A stretch of 64,000 nt of DNA from Humulus lupulus. Taxonomy: Eukaryota; Streptophyta; Magnoliopsida; Rosales; Cannabaceae. Below, one piece after another: positions 12,374-24,352 of this stretch. Where the stretch lies: contig NC_084797.1 in the NCBI RefSeq assembly GCF_963169125.1, forward strand, positions 88,569,868 through 88,633,867, read 5' to 3'. Both the position numbers and the translations under genes were made by a program. The notes beneath the pieces are model-generated. The model did no database searches and had not been told where the DNA came from. It was given only the letters and a program-made list of their open reading frames with translations. Positions within the stretch are counted from its first letter, which is position 1. Each line of letters begins with the position of its first letter.

Positions 12374-13481
12374 AGTAAATACTCTTGCAGGAGCGAGACT
12401 ATCGCTCTGCTTCGGCTCCTCTTTCCTGACTTATGGGCAGTCCCTCTTCAGATGATTGGCACTCCCACAGACAAAGCAGGCCCTAATCCTGCACTCACCC
12501 TGATGTCATCGTCTGCACCGTGGACACACTGGAAAACTCCTCCAGTTGTCACTTCCGCCCTAACAGCCACTAGAACCACCTCATGCCCTCCTATCTGAAC
12601 TGGGAGGAAAAAAGGAATATGGGGCCTTCCTCTTCTGCTCACTGGAGCCACTACCCTGACTGGATCCAACAAAAGTAGGCACCATCCTCCTAGCATCGCC
12701 TAACTGCGCTCTCTCTCCAAATCTGGTCCTCGGCCCCCTCAGCTGAAAGGGCCTTCTCTACAACCTGAGCATAGGTAGTAGTCTCTGGATCAAAGGTGAT
12801 CTTTACATCACGGGCGATCATAACGTTCAATCCCCTTATAAATCTGTCTCTTCTTATCGCATCATTCGGCACTCAATCTGGTTCAAACTTCGCTAGCGAT
12901 CAAATCTCAATGCATACTCTGTCACAGTCAACCGATTCTGAGTCAGGTTGATGAACTCGTCAACCTTCGCAGCTAGAACTGCAACACTATAATACTTCTC
13001 ATTAAAGATATTTCTGAACTCTTCCCAAGCCATAATAGCCACATTCCTCTTTGAACTACCACATCCCACTAGATGCAGGCATCCTCTCTGAACATGTAGC
13101 TAGCACAAGCTACCTTCTCGTTTCTCTCAACCCTCATAAAATCCAGAATTGAGGAAATCATATTCATCCACTGCTATGCCTGCAGTGGGTCTGATCTACC
13201 CTCAAAGGTGGGAGGATGCTATTTCCTGAACCTCTCGTACAAAGGTTCCCATCTGTTCTCCACAACAGTCTGAACTGGCACTGGCGCCACAACCGGCTGA
13301 ACTGGCAACCCAGTGACCTGTGGAGGGGCCTGCTGCCTCAACTGCCTTCCTCTGTTTGCTGCAATCTTGCTTCCATTTCGGCAAACATATCTTGGCAATT
13401 CTGTGGGGCAGGTGGAGGGTCCTGACCTTGGTTATCATCCTCTACCCTACTGTCGTGGAGTCTAGATGATTGTCGAGGCAT
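12374..13481 (-). pseudogene. A1 gag
   Basis: The minus-strand start is the ATG at 13479-13481 (product begins MPRQSSRLHDSRVE), a gag start typical of this group. A short glutamine/acidic N-terminal helix follows (MFAEMEARLQQTEE), then the capsid core, of which the 12690-12872 stretch (DRFIRGLNVMIARDVKITF ... YAQVVEKAL) is readable. A zinc-knuckle region lies near 12430-12540. Frame changes and stops occur throughout. Confidence 0.75.
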
Positions 13482-13807
13482 CTCAACAAATATGCCTGCA
13501 ACCAACGACGCCGCTCATTAGGCATGATAACAAAATCCAAAACCACCTCCCATTCCACGTAAGCCAACCCATAAACAACAATCCACATAACATATAGATA
13601 GCATATAACACACAACGGGCCATGCCCTAGCATCATGCATATGTTAACTCATTCATCATGCTCTATATGAAATAACCAGGCAAACAGGGATTTCAAGCAC
13701 ATATTCAAGCATATTAGTCAATCATACCAACCAACCCTGAGTCGAGCTTGTCACTGACAATGAGCGTACATGTTCGGTCAATCTCCAGAAACCATAAACC
13801 TTGTTTG

Positions 13808-13819
13808 GCTCTGATACCA
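13808..13819 (-). promoter_or_regulatory. A1 primer binding site (tRNA-Met)
   Basis: Minus-strand TGGTATCAGAGC three bases inside the 5' LTR. It is the standard plant initiator tRNA-Met complement and defines the element orientation. Confidence 0.85.
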
Positions 13820-13822
13820 AGT

Positions 13823-15938
13823 TGTAACGCCCTACCTCCTTAGAGTCGTTACTAGGTGAGTTTAAAACGTGCATTTAACTCGCTAATCGAGGTTTTAAGA
13901 CAAACGTATAATTAAACCATAAACAGAGTCATAGACTTTAAAAATAATTCCATTTACTGAAAATCATAAAGTGTTTAACATTTGGGATCCCAAAACACTG
14001 TTTAGAAATGTTTACAACACATAAATACAAGCAGAGTCGACTAGACGAAAAAAATCTAAGTTTAGTACAATCATCTCCCGAAATACCCCTAGCCGTGGCA
14101 GCCAGGCAGGCCAAACATGTACGCGCCGCTTCACGCTCTCCGTACTCATGGTTGGTCTACTTTTCCCTTGTCCTTACCTGCACCACAGAGCACCCGTGAG
14201 CCGAAGCCCAGCAAGAAAACCCTCACAAGCAGATAACATATGCATATCAAACACATAGCATATAAACAGGCCATCAATAGGCTATACACATACGGCCATG
14301 CCATCCCAGGCGCTTTACCAGGCCCTGGGTTCGCGGTCCACACCGTGAGGATATCCCAGGTATCCTTTAGGGTCTCGCCCTTGCAACTCGCACTCCACGT
14401 GTTAAACGCTGCCCTCGGCCCCTTGCCACACTCGACCTTGCACTTCACATGCTTAACGCCGTTCCAGGCCTTGCCCATCTCGGCCTACGCCGTTCCCGGC
14501 TCTTGCCGAACATTTACACATATGCAAACGTGGCATAATAAAGCAAATACTAAACATGAAAAAACTCAATCAAAGAGCTACGCCCTGCAACACAATCATA
14601 TAGGGCCCTGCCCTACATACAAGCTCTATGGGAACAACATTTTTCTTACCTGTGTTCCGAGCTTTCCAAGCACCGATGTCCTGAGCATAGTCCCCTAATC
14701 CGAGCCTGGCCGAAACCGTAGTCACAACACATTAAAAATATTCATCCATCAAGTTCTAATCTATTAAATAAATTCGAGCCATAATTCTAATCTCTGGGAC
14801 CTTGAATTCTATCAATCCGGGTGTTAAAGTCCATCCTAAGCCTTAACCTTTGAGTTCCCAAGCCTAAACACACTTTAAAGCTCAAAATTGCACTAAGAGC
14901 TGCGGCCCCATCAGGCCATGCCACGACCCTAGCTAGAGCATGTCGCGACCCGCCCTTCTTCCAGGCCACCGAAATGCTTCTAAGGGTCGCGGCTTAGCAA
15001 GAACAATTCCGCGGCCCGACCCTTCGAACCCAGAAAAATCCTCCATTAATGACATGAAAACCCACCAATTTATCCCAAAATCAACCCAACAATACAAACC
15101 ATTTATCACAGAAGTCCTAAAACAGTTTCAGCAGCAAAACCTAGCAAGAACGTAACTCAAAACCACATCAAGCTCATAGAATGATCCATCACCCAAAGCA
15201 CATGCAACACTTTAATATTCAGCTTAAAACCAGTGTGATAAACCAAGGCTAAAGCTTACCTTGAGCTAAGTTAAGTCTCTGAATTTGGTCCTTAAGCCTC
15301 AAGCTTCTAGCTCTCAAGATTTCTCAGCCCAATTCCTTATTTTGATTAGCTTCCACCACAATTTTCCTTCGATATGCCTTAGAGAAAATAAAGAGAGAGA
15401 AGAGGAAATGCTTGGGTCGGTTTCTACAAGTTTCTGAGTGTTTCCCTTTCTTTTGTTTTATTTAACTTAAGCTTTAAGGTTACCTCAAGGCTCGGGGTAC
15501 CAAAAACGTCCTCGAGGGCAAAATGGTAAATTTCCCAAATATTCCCTCCTACACATTCTAACCTCAAATATATCTCCAAATATTTATTTCCATAACCCGA
15601 TAACCCCATAAAATATCTAATACCCGAATTACCCCTCGACTCGCCCTGAGTCAGATTCTCAACCCCATTGTGACTTTCACGCTAACGGCTCCCTAGGACT
15701 GTCTCAGATCGTGCTACATAGATATAACACATTTCTCTCATTTATCACATGTATGCCCTCAACGGGGCTAAATTACAAACATGCCCCTAATATCCAAACG
15801 GGGCCCACATGCATATTTAATTCAACTAAACATGCATCTATAATCACATATTCACATATTATAACAATAATTCACTTATTGCCCTCCAGGCATGCTAATC
15901 AAGGCCTTAAGCCTTATTAGCAAATTTGGGTCGTTACA
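13823..15938 (-). repeat. A1 5' LTR (2116 bp)
   Basis: Plus-strand TGTAACGCCCTACC to GGGTCGTTACA, adjacent to the primer site. Right flank is the TSD copy ATACT at 15939-15943. Confidence 0.88.
14172..14222 (-). promoter_or_regulatory. Conserved LTR block ending in CAG/GTAAGG
   Basis: Minus-strand TTTTCTTGCTGGGCTTCGG, CTCACGGGTGCTCTG, TGGTGCAGGTAAGG. The same block, with few changes, occurs in every Tekay LTR long enough to hold it: near 6015 (-), 16312 (-), 22325 (-), 31725 (-), 37617 (+), 48001 (+), 48495 (+), 56577 (-) and 60010 (+), while flanking LTR sequence is diverged. The end fits a plant 5' splice-site consensus. Function unknown. Confidence 0.6.
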
Positions 15939-15943
15939 ATACT

Positions 15944-18193
15944 TATAACGCCCTGGATAGCCAGGACCGCTACACTGTGTACTTATAAAGGTGCAGGACT
16001 TGCTAATCAAGTCATTTAATCAAAACGTGTCACTAACCATAAATTGTGCTAGGGTTAAAAAGGTTTTGGTCTCAAAAGTTCACTTTGTATAATCAATAGT
16101 TTTAAACATGGGATCCCAAAAAGAAACAGTGTTTAAAATTTGGTTTACAGAATCTCCAAAATACAGACAACCATCAGTCATACTAAGGCAAAATAGACAT
16201 TTCTCGTTCTCATGTTCCTGCCTTTCCTCCAACCATGGCGGCTGAGCAGCCGGTCATGTACATTCAACTGACAGAGCTCTCCAAGTTAGGGCTGGTCAAG
16301 TTTGCCCTTGCCTTTACCTGCACCATGTAGCACCCGTGAGCCAAGGCCCAACAAGAAAACATAATATGCAACACAAACAACAATAACAGCAAATCAACTC
16401 CTTAAGCATGTTCAAACACTTAATACTCCACATTAACCACTCAACACTTATTCAGAACCAATGACGCAACTAATCACAAATAAAAATTAGGTCACATAAT
16501 AGTCGGGGCCGAAAAATTTGGCCGCACCCTCTGTTTACCCCACTGACTCCGGCCCGCTTAAACCGAGCTCAATGCATAATAAGCTGTCCTCGGATACCAG
16601 TGGCCAAGCTGCGCCCTGCGCGCTAGTGTAACCCTTGGCACTCTTAGGCCGTTGGTTCACTGTCTATATGGCATAAGACCATCCTTTCAAGCATACATAT
16701 TAGGGAACCCTTAGTCCCATCACAAATATACAACCGAGTGCAGTTTTCTTACCCTTAGTTTCTACGTTCAGTGATTACGAGCGACGTTCCTCGAGCACGA
16801 TCCGTTTCCCGAGCCCTAGCTTTAACACCTAGTCACAACCGAGGTATTGGATTCCATTAATATTCAAATAAAGGTTTCCGGGTACAATACTAGCTTCCGG
16901 CACATCGAATTCCATCAAGCACGGTTGTGAAATCAATCCTGAGCACCCTAGGCTAGATTCCCGCGCTTAAAATCCCCAAATGATCAAGAATGTACCTAAG
17001 GGATGTGGCCCTTGAACACTAGCCGCGGCCCGCCCCTAAAACAGAGCCCAAGGCCCCCAGCAAGCACACACGCGTCGCAGCGCTCTCCCCTAGCCGAGCC
17101 TCCCTGACTCTCTTGCTTCTAGGGCCGCAACGCTCTAGAACAGATTTGCGGCCCTCCCCTACGTGCCCAGAAAATCCACCATTTCTAGCATCCTAACCCC
17201 ATCCAAAACCATTCCAAAACACCCTAACTCAAAACCCATTAATCACAAAGCCTTTAATATGACTCTAACAACATAAACCAACTGAAATCCAGCCTAAAAA
17301 CCAACAAAAATTCCATTTTTGATTTCTGAAACCCAGCAACTCAAACACCAAAACCAGTCATGAAATACTCAAATTTGAACCTCTATATTACGAGTTGAAG
17401 CTTACCTCGTTTGCTGAACCACTTCCTTGACAATCTCTGAGCTAAAACCCAAGCACTTATCTTCAATTCAGCCCTTAAACATCAAAATCCTAATCACCTT
17501 AATATTCAGCCAAAAACTTAGAGTTATAACACCCAAAAACACAATTCAACTCTTACCTTAATCTTGATTGACTGTCCTTTAGTTTGAACTAAGCTAAGCC
17601 TTCATGAATTCAGCTCAAACACAGAGTTTTTCGAGCTGATTGCCTTAGGTTTTCTGTAGTTTCTTGGGAGAGAAAAGAGAAGAGAAGAGGAGAGAGAGCA
17701 TGGGTCGGTTTATGTTTTATTCCCCTATTTTTCATTAACTTAGTCTAATCCTGGCCAGGTAAGTCAATCCCGAGGCTCGGGGTACCGGAAACGTCCCCGA
17801 GGGAAAAAAGGTAAATTTCCCCAATATTCCCGCCTAAGCTTTCTATTCTCAAATATATCTCAATATATTTATTTTCATAACCCGATAGCCTAAATAACTA
17901 CCCGATACCTACTATACCCCTGACTTATCCAAAGTCAAATACTAAGCCCCGTTGTGACTTCCCGTTAACTGGCTCCCTAGGATCGCCTCGAGTCGCATGC
18001 TGCATATTTACCCACATAATAATGTGGTTCACACAGATATAACATTTAACCACATTTACATTCATATAATCATACAAGCATGCCTATCATATAATCATGC
18101 ATTAAATCAATAAATTCACTCATAAGCCAATTATGCCTTCTCAGCATACTAATCAAGGCTCTTAAGCCATATTAGTGATTTTGGGTCGTTACA
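15944..18193 (-). repeat. Solo LTR B1 (Tekay family B, 2250 bp)
   Basis: Plus-strand TATAACGCCCTGGATAGCC (first G mutated to A) to GGGTCGTTACA, TSD ATACT at 15939-15943 and 18194-18198. It has no interior. It matches LTRs B2 and B3 and the E LTRs at its ends. It directly abuts A1, sharing one copy of ATACT. Confidence 0.85.
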
Positions 18194-18590
18194 ATACTGC
18201 TCCACCATATAATTTGTTCTAATAGGAAAAAAGTGGGCTGATTTGGTGAACCTATCCACAATCACCCGCACAGAATCATGTTGCCCCACTATTATTGACA
18301 TCCAACCATGAAGTCCATGGAAATATCTTTCCACTTCCACTCTAGAATCCCTTAAGGCTGCGGCAACCCTGCTGGCCTTTGATGTTTATCCTTCATCTGC
18401 TGACAAGTTAAACACTTGGCCACATAATCTACCACATCCATCTTCATTCTTGGCCACCAATATAGAGTCTTTAGATCTTGGTAGATCTTCGTCGTACCCG
18501 GATGTAGAGAATAAGGGGGTGGTATGAGACTTATCCAAAATTTCTCGTCTGATACCAGCATCCATCGGAACACAAATCTGATTTTCAAAA
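18194..18590 (-). pseudogene. Element C integrase N-terminal region
   Basis: Minus-strand zinc-binding segment ([20 protein letters not shown] ... CLTCQQMK, so the HHCC pattern is kept) followed by a frameshifted start of the catalytic core (MDFMVG near 18310, then RFTKSAHFFPIRTNY). It ends at the ATACT target site; the remainder is at 4740-5660. Confidence 0.8.
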
Positions 18591-19331
18591 TGTCAACAGA
18601 TCTACCTCTGAAATAGAAAAGTCTCTAGCCAGTCCAGCTAAGACATACTCCTTGTGTTTCCTTAACTTAGGATCCCCCTTCTGCGCTTCTCTAATTCTCT
18701 CAAGGAGTGTGGACTGAAGAGTAATGTTGGTTAGCTGACCAACTACCAGTTCAATTCTTGCTCTCGTCATTTTGTCAGCTAGCTTTTCTGATATTTGTCT
18801 CGAACTGAATAACTGCCCTAGGCCCTTCCAACTCAATGCGTCGACCACCACATTGGCCTTTCCTGGATGGTACAAAATCTAACATTCGTAGTCCTTCACC
18901 AACTTCAACTAACGTCTTTGGTGCATATTTAAATCCTTTTGAGTAAAGAATTACTTCAAACTTTTATGGTCAGGGTATATTCCGCACTACTCTCCATATA
19001 GGTAGTGCCTCCATACCTTCAGTGCGAATACCACCGATGCCAGTTCTAGATCATGAGTAGGATACCTCTGTTGATACACCTTTAACTGTCTATATGTGTA
19101 AGCTATCACCTTCCCAGCTTGCATCAATACACAACCCAAACCCTGCCTCGAAACATCGTAGTAGACCACAAACTTTTCCTTGTCTAATGGAAGACTCAAA
19201 GCTGGAGCGGTGATCAGTCACCGCTTGAGCTCCTTGAAACTGTTCTCACATCTATTTGTCCAGACATACTTGGTATTCTTACGCGTTAGCTCACTCAACG
19301 GTGTGGCTATTTTAGAGAATCCCTAACTTAA
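18591..19331 (-). pseudogene. Element C RNase H
   Basis: Minus-strand RNase H remnant in two open stretches. 18987-19199 has [20 protein letters not shown] (the usual DAS is DVS here) and [19 protein letters not shown]. 18585-18875 has [15 protein letters not shown] and the linker to integrase. A stop and frame change separate them. Confidence 0.78.
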
Positions 19332-20060
19332 TCAAAAATAGTACCCTGATAAACCCAAGAAGCTTCTAACCTCTGGTACAATACTCGGCCTCGACCAATC
19401 TCTCACTGCCTCAATCTTGGTTTGGTCCACCAGAATCCCTTCCTTAATCATGATATGCCCCAAAAATGTTACCCGGGGTAGCCAGAATTCACACTTACTG
19501 AACTTAGCATATAACTTATGTTCCCTCAACCTTTGTAGTACCAAACGGAGATGCTACACATGTTCTATTTCTAATTCAGAGTACACTTGTATATCATCGA
19601 TGAATACGATCACAAACTTATCCAAGTAATCCCTGAAGACCCTATTCATCAAATCCATGAAGGTTACAAGGGCATTGGTTAACCTAAAAGACATAATCAA
19701 GAATTCATAGTGTCCATACCTTGTATGAAACGCGATCTTTGGTATGTCCTCCTCCTTAATCCTTAACTGATGGTAGCCTGACCGAAGTTCAATCTCAAAG
19801 AACACCGTCTTCCCTTGTAGCTGGTCAAAAAAATTGTCAATCATGGGTAGTGGATACTTATTCTTAATAGTCAACTTATTTAGCTCTCTATAATCGATGC
19901 ACATTCTTAAGGACCCATCTTTCTTCTTCACAAACAACATTGGAGCACTCGACAATGAAAAGCTAGGTCTAATAAACCCTAGATCCAGTAATTCCTGGAA
20001 CTGAATCTTCAATTCCTTCAACTCTGCTGGCGCCATTCTGTAAGGTGTCCTCGATACTGT
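19332..20060 (-). pseudogene. Element C reverse transcriptase
   Basis: Minus strand. 19554-20036 holds most of the palm: [47 protein letters not shown] and FIDDIQVYS. The first catalytic Asp (normally KIDLRSGY) is Glu here, a change expected to cripple the enzyme. The following stretch 19332-19544 carries the connection ([28 protein letters not shown]), separated by a stop. Confidence 0.82.
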
Positions 20061-20271
20061 TCTGCTCCCAGTACCAATGCTATGAAAAATTCAATCTCTC
20101 AGTGTGGTGGCAATCCTGGAAAGTCTACTAGAAATACATTAAGATACTCACACACCAACATAGTCTCACTCGGTCTACTAGAACTAAAACGACCCTAGAG
20201 CTATCCACTATGTTCGCTAGGAATCCTATGCAACCTTCTTGTAATAGGTCTTTAGCTTTCAATGCAGAGAT

Positions 20272-20897
20272 TGATGAGGACACCAAGATTAAAGATCCAA
20301 GTCTAGTTCCAGTTGGTCTGGTGACGAGGGCACGAGCCAAAAGACTCAGTTTAGGAGCTTGATGAGTCTTATTGTATTTTGTCATCTTGTATTTTTTTTA
20401 TTTAGTCTTTGTTTATTTTGTGAAAAGTCAAACACTTGACTTGTGTGAGTCCAAGAGTCCTCTTGTCTTTAATTTTCGGTTTTCATTAGGGAGACAAAAG
20501 GCTTGTCTTTAATTTTTGGTTTTCATTAGGAAGACAAAGAGCTTGTCTTTAATTTTCGGTTTTCTTTAGGAAGACAAAGGGCTGTCTTGATGTAATTTTC
20601 GCCTATATTAGGCCTTTGTAAACGTTTGGGAATGGCAGATTTTGATGAAATGAAAATTGAGAGGTTTTCTTCTTGAGTTCTTGAAGAGACTATTCGAACT
20701 TATCAAGGGTATTCCTTGTGGCATTCAATCCGACTTATCAAACGGATTCCCATCCCCGTTTGTGGCGTCTTCCTCATACCAAGGTTCGTGCTTGGCTAAG
20801 CATTGGATCGCGGTTCTTCATTCCCATTTCGTGTGTTCTTGGTGGCTGCCATATTTGGTGTCGGGTTTCACCACAATCGTTGGTGTGGTTCGTATCA
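20272..20897 (+). repeat. Solo LTR I1 (626 bp), CRM-like
   Basis: TGATGAGGACACCAAG ... GGTTCGTATCA, TSD GAGAT at 20267-20271 and 20898-20902, inside the protease of C. A related copy, I2, lies at 54819-55453 in the opposite orientation. From its first bases an open frame reads DEDTKIKDPSLVPVG then LVTRARAKRLSLGA and stops; TRARAK is typical of the C-terminal tail of Ty3/gypsy pol. In CRM chromoviruses the pol frame can run into the 3' LTR, hence the CRM suggestion. Lineage is inferred; the solo-LTR structure is seen. Confidence 0.7.
20462..20581. repeat. 40-bp tandem repeat, 3 copies, in LTR I1
   Basis: Units start CTTGTCTTTAATTTTCGG and end AGACAAAAGG or a variant. Similar units occur in I2 near 55125-55250. 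Confidence 0.75.
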
Positions 20898-21400
20898 GAG
20901 ATCATAGGTGCTCAAGGTCCACTCACTGTTCCCACAAACATGAAAGGTTCCCCTCCTTCAGGCTCAAAAGTTATCATCATATGCTTATAGTCTATCTTCG
21001 CCCCATACTTTAACAACTAGTCCATCCCAGAATCATATCAAGGTCATCAATCACCAGTTCAATCAGATCCACAGAAAACTCCTATTTTTCTATCTCTACT
21101 GGTAATGCTCTAACCCACCTTCTCGAGACTACCAGTTCCACAGTTGGCAACAAAGTCCTAAATGCCCTAGCATATAGATCACATGGTCTACACAAATGGT
21201 CTATCACCTTAGTAGATACAAATGAATGAGTAGCTCCTAAATCAATCAATGGAGTAAGTGAAGAACGAGCACTAGAAATCTAACTTGTCATGACTGAGGG
21301 ACTAGCCTCAGCCTCGGTCAGAGAGTAGCCTCAGCGTAACATGACCTGTCTTGACTGAGGGTCAAAGTGAACACTCTGGCTGGAGTGTGGCTATCACTCC

Positions 21401-21613
21401 TCTTTGGTTCTTCTTTTCATGCATGTGGACAGTCCTTCCTTAAGTGACTGATGAAGTTCATCTCAATTCTCGGAGTTCATCTTCAGTTCTCTGAAGTCTG
21501 GCTTGAATTTCTGCAAACATCTGTTGCCAGTTCTATGGGGTAAGTGGAGGGTCATGACCTTGGTCGTTATCTTCAGCCATATTTTCGCGGAATCTAATTG
21601 ATCGCCGAGGCAT
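21401..21613 (-). pseudogene. Element C gag remnant, internally deleted
   Basis: Only the post-knuckle end (about 21400-21440) and the N-terminus remain. The start ATG is at 21611-21613 (product begins MPRRSIRFRENMAED). The capsid core, about 1 kb in A1, is missing between about 21440 and 21475. Confidence 0.7.
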
Positions 21614-21946
21614 AACTTCAATGTGCCTGCAATCAATGATGCCGCACATCAAGCACGATAACAACATACAAAGAAGACCAACTCCTAGTTCAACCAATCA
21701 AACACAAATATCAAACCAATACAATGCACACACAACATAATCATATAGTAGTCAAAGGGGCCATGCCCTAGCATTGTATACATTCATCATGCTCTATATG
21801 TACCAATCAGGAAAACAAGGCAATTAGGACAAGCAGTTAGCATACAAAGAAGACCAACATGCAATTAGGCCATGCCCGAGTCGAGCTTGTCTCCGGCAGT
21901 GAGCATACATGTTCGATCAATCTGTAGGAACCGTAAACCTTGGCAT

Positions 21947-21958
21947 GCTTTGATACCA
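21947..21958 (-). promoter_or_regulatory. Element C primer binding site (tRNA-Met)
   Basis: Minus-strand TGGTATCAAAGC, one base from the canonical TGGTATCAGAGC, three bases from the LTR end. Confidence 0.8.
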
Positions 21959-21961
21959 AGT

Positions 21962-22855
21962 TGTAATGCCCTACTATCCTAGAGCCGTTACAATGTGATT
22001 TTAAAATTTGCCATTAACTCGCTAATCGAGGTATTAGACCAAAAAGGGCGATTAACTAAAGTAAACACTCATTTAAATAAGAATTTAGTAAAAAATTTTG
22101 GACATTCATTTAAATCATAAAAGTGTTACATTGGGATTCCAAAGTATTGTTTTAAAATATATTTACATCTCAAAAGTTAGTGTACAGTCAACCTTAGCGA
22201 CAAAATCAAATGTTTATAACACGTTCCTCAAAACTACCCCCATCCATGGTGGCTAGGTAGGCCAAACATGTATGCTCCACTCCATGCCCTCCAACTCATG
22301 CTTGGTCAGCCTTTCCCTTGCCCTTACCTGCACCATACAACACCCATGAGCCAAGGCCCACCAAGAAAACTCCACAAACATAGCATATAATAGTTCATTT
22401 CAGTAAATGGATAACTTGAACAAATACATCAGACAATTCACATAGCAGCCTAATCCGATTAAGGTGCGTGACCAGGCACCATGTTCACGGTCTTAACTGA
22501 GCGGGTGAATATTTCACCCTAGATGGCCATGCCATGGCAACCTGCATTCGGCATGCTTGTTGTCGTTTCCGGTTCTTGCCAATGCGGGCCTATGCCGATC
22601 CCAGCCTTTGCCGATCACGACCTTTGCTGATCATGGCCTTTACCTATCAGTCACAAACACATAAACATGGCATAGCAATTATAGGAATTCAAATACAATA
22701 CTAAACACAGATAATCGAGCCATGCCCTGCTCTAGAGGCACAAAAAAATTTCTTACCAGAGTCCCGAGCTGAACGTATAGTGCGGTCTCGAGTAGGATCC
22801 CAAATTCTGAGCCTTAGCGGTAAAACCTAGTGAAAACGTAATAATACATAACCAT
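21962..22855 (-). repeat. Element C 5' LTR, first piece
   Basis: Starts TGTAATGCCCTACT and runs to the gag-only element inserted at ACCAT. It carries the conserved LTR block near 22325. Confidence 0.82.
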
Positions 22856-23179
22856 TGTGGATGCCGAAAATCCACCAAATAAGAAAAACACACAAAAGAA
22901 GTTTCTAGTCCCTTAAAGAAGTAAATAGCTAAGGGGCACCAAGGGCGCCAAGTACGCAATGAAGGCAGAAGGTAATTATAGGCCATCGAAGTGTTAGACA
23001 CTCGCAGAGCTCTAGGCCTCATGAGGTCATTCCAGGCCTCCAAGCTGCATCACCTTGTTAGATGTGTTTGTCATGCACACATGGCCCTTATCCGTGCCCC
23101 TCGAAGTTAAGGCCCCAGCCTCGCGAACACCACTCCAGCAGCACCCCGCGCATGCCAACACCTCATGCGCCTAGCCTTG

Positions 23180-23700
23180 CCCCGAGGTGTCCCACACCAA
23201 GGGCCTCGCGCCCCGCGCGCACCAAGGGCCTCGCGCCCGCGCGCCCATGCGCCTCGCGCCCCGCGCGCACCAGGGGTCTCGCGCCCGCGCATGCGCCTCG
23301 CGCCCCGCGCGCACCAGGGGCCTCGCGCCCCGCGCGCACCAGGGGCCTCGCGCCCCGCGCGCCCATGCGCCTCGCGCCTCGCGCGCACCAGAGGTCTCGC
23401 GCCCGCGCATGCGCCTCGCGCCCCGCGCGCACCAGGGGCCTCGCGCCCCGCGGGCCCATGCGCCTCGCGCCCCACGCGCACCAGGGGCCTCGCGCCCCGC
23501 GCGCACCAAGGGCCTCGCGCCCGCGCGCCCATGCGCCTCGCGCCCCACGCGCACCAGGGGCCTCGCGCCCATGCGCCTCGCGCCCCCACGCGCACCAGGG
23601 GCCTCGCGCACCAGGGGCCTCGCGCCCCGCGCGCCCATGCGCCTCGCGCCCCGCGCGCACCAGGGGCCTCGCTCCCCGCGCGCACCAGGGGCTCGCAATG
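23180..23700. repeat. GC-rich 24/25-bp tandem array in 5' LTR
   Basis: Two alternating units, one with CACCAGGGGCCTCGCGCC and one with CCCATGCGCCTCGCGCC, each followed by CCGCGCG. It is very CpG-rich. The lack of stops makes long frames on both strands that are not genes. Confidence 0.9.
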
Positions 23701-23704
23701 AGGT

Positions 23705-23980
23705 ATGGCCTTTCCCATGGCCTCGCCCATGGCCTCGTCCATGGCCTCGTCCATGGCCTCGCCCATGGCCTCGCCCATGGCCTCTCCCATGGCCTCGCCC
23801 ATGGCCTCGCCCATGGCCTCGCCCATGGCCTCGCCCATGGCCTCGCCCATGGCCTCGCCCATGGCCTCGCCCATGGCCTCGCCCATGGCCTCGTCCATGG
23901 CCTCGCCCATGGCCTCGCCCATGGCCTCGCCCATGGCCTCGCCCATGGCCTCGCCCATGGCCTCGCCCATGGCCTTGGAG
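23705..23980. repeat. 12-bp tandem array, 23 units, in 5' LTR
   Basis: Unit ATGGCCTCGCCC, giving CCATGG in every unit, with a few T variants. The first and last units are variant. The 3' LTR array has 27 units. Confidence 0.92.
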
Positions 23981-24352
23981 GTGAGAATACTCACAAAGGG
24001 CAAGGTACATGCATGAATATGGAATGTGCCTACAAACCTAAAGAAGTCAGAGTACAGATATAGTACCCTTACCAAACAAGTAGTGGGAATGCCAGGAGTG
24101 GTTATGCAAGAATAGGAGTTATGGTCCGTACGTCTACGGCCATGGGTCAGAGCCGACACCACTACCTCCTGCGCCACTACGCCTGCCACCACGCATTAGA
24201 CATGGGTACCGACAAGTAGTGGAGACATCCTCCTGACACCTGCTTCTGTACGGGGTGTACGACCACAACCTCTGAAGCCACTCCCCTGACACAGTACGTA
24301 TGTACCACTTGGACCCCTGGACCACTATGTATCTAAGGCCATTAGAGCCTAC

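Larger units (their letters stand above)
5661..15938 (-). mobile_element. Element A1: complete Tekay/Del chromovirus
   Basis: Both LTRs, the polypurine tract (7808-7821), gag-pol, a tRNA-Met primer site and a perfect 5-bp TSD (ATACT, 5656-5660 and 15939-15943) are present. Length is 10,278 bp, of which 1,122 bp are the nested solo LTR J and its TSD. It sits in the integrase of element C. The first about 240 bp of the two LTRs differ at about 11 sites, mostly transitions, while the last several hundred bp are nearly identical. The coding region has stops, so the copy is dead but only moderately old. Confidence 0.88.
20061..21400 (-). pseudogene. Element C retropepsin, split by solo LTR I1
   Basis: Minus-strand protease remnant on both sides of the I1 insertion (20272-20897, TSD GAGAT). 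Protein-level similarity to the A1 and F proteases is clear around 20903-21290 (the ILGMDW-equivalent region and the LCRP region), but stops are frequent. A short local duplication of the TEAEAS-coding stretch occurs near 21300-21370. Confidence 0.7.

Noticed and set aside
23180..23980. CRISPR array
   Set aside because: Units are directly adjacent without unique spacers, in a plant retrotransposon LTR.
23062..24192. Long open frames (up to 361 codons) on both strands in the 5' LTR
   Set aside because: They come from stop-free GC-rich 24/25-bp and 12-bp arrays; the same happens in the 3' LTR at 27131-28309. No frame resembles a protein family.
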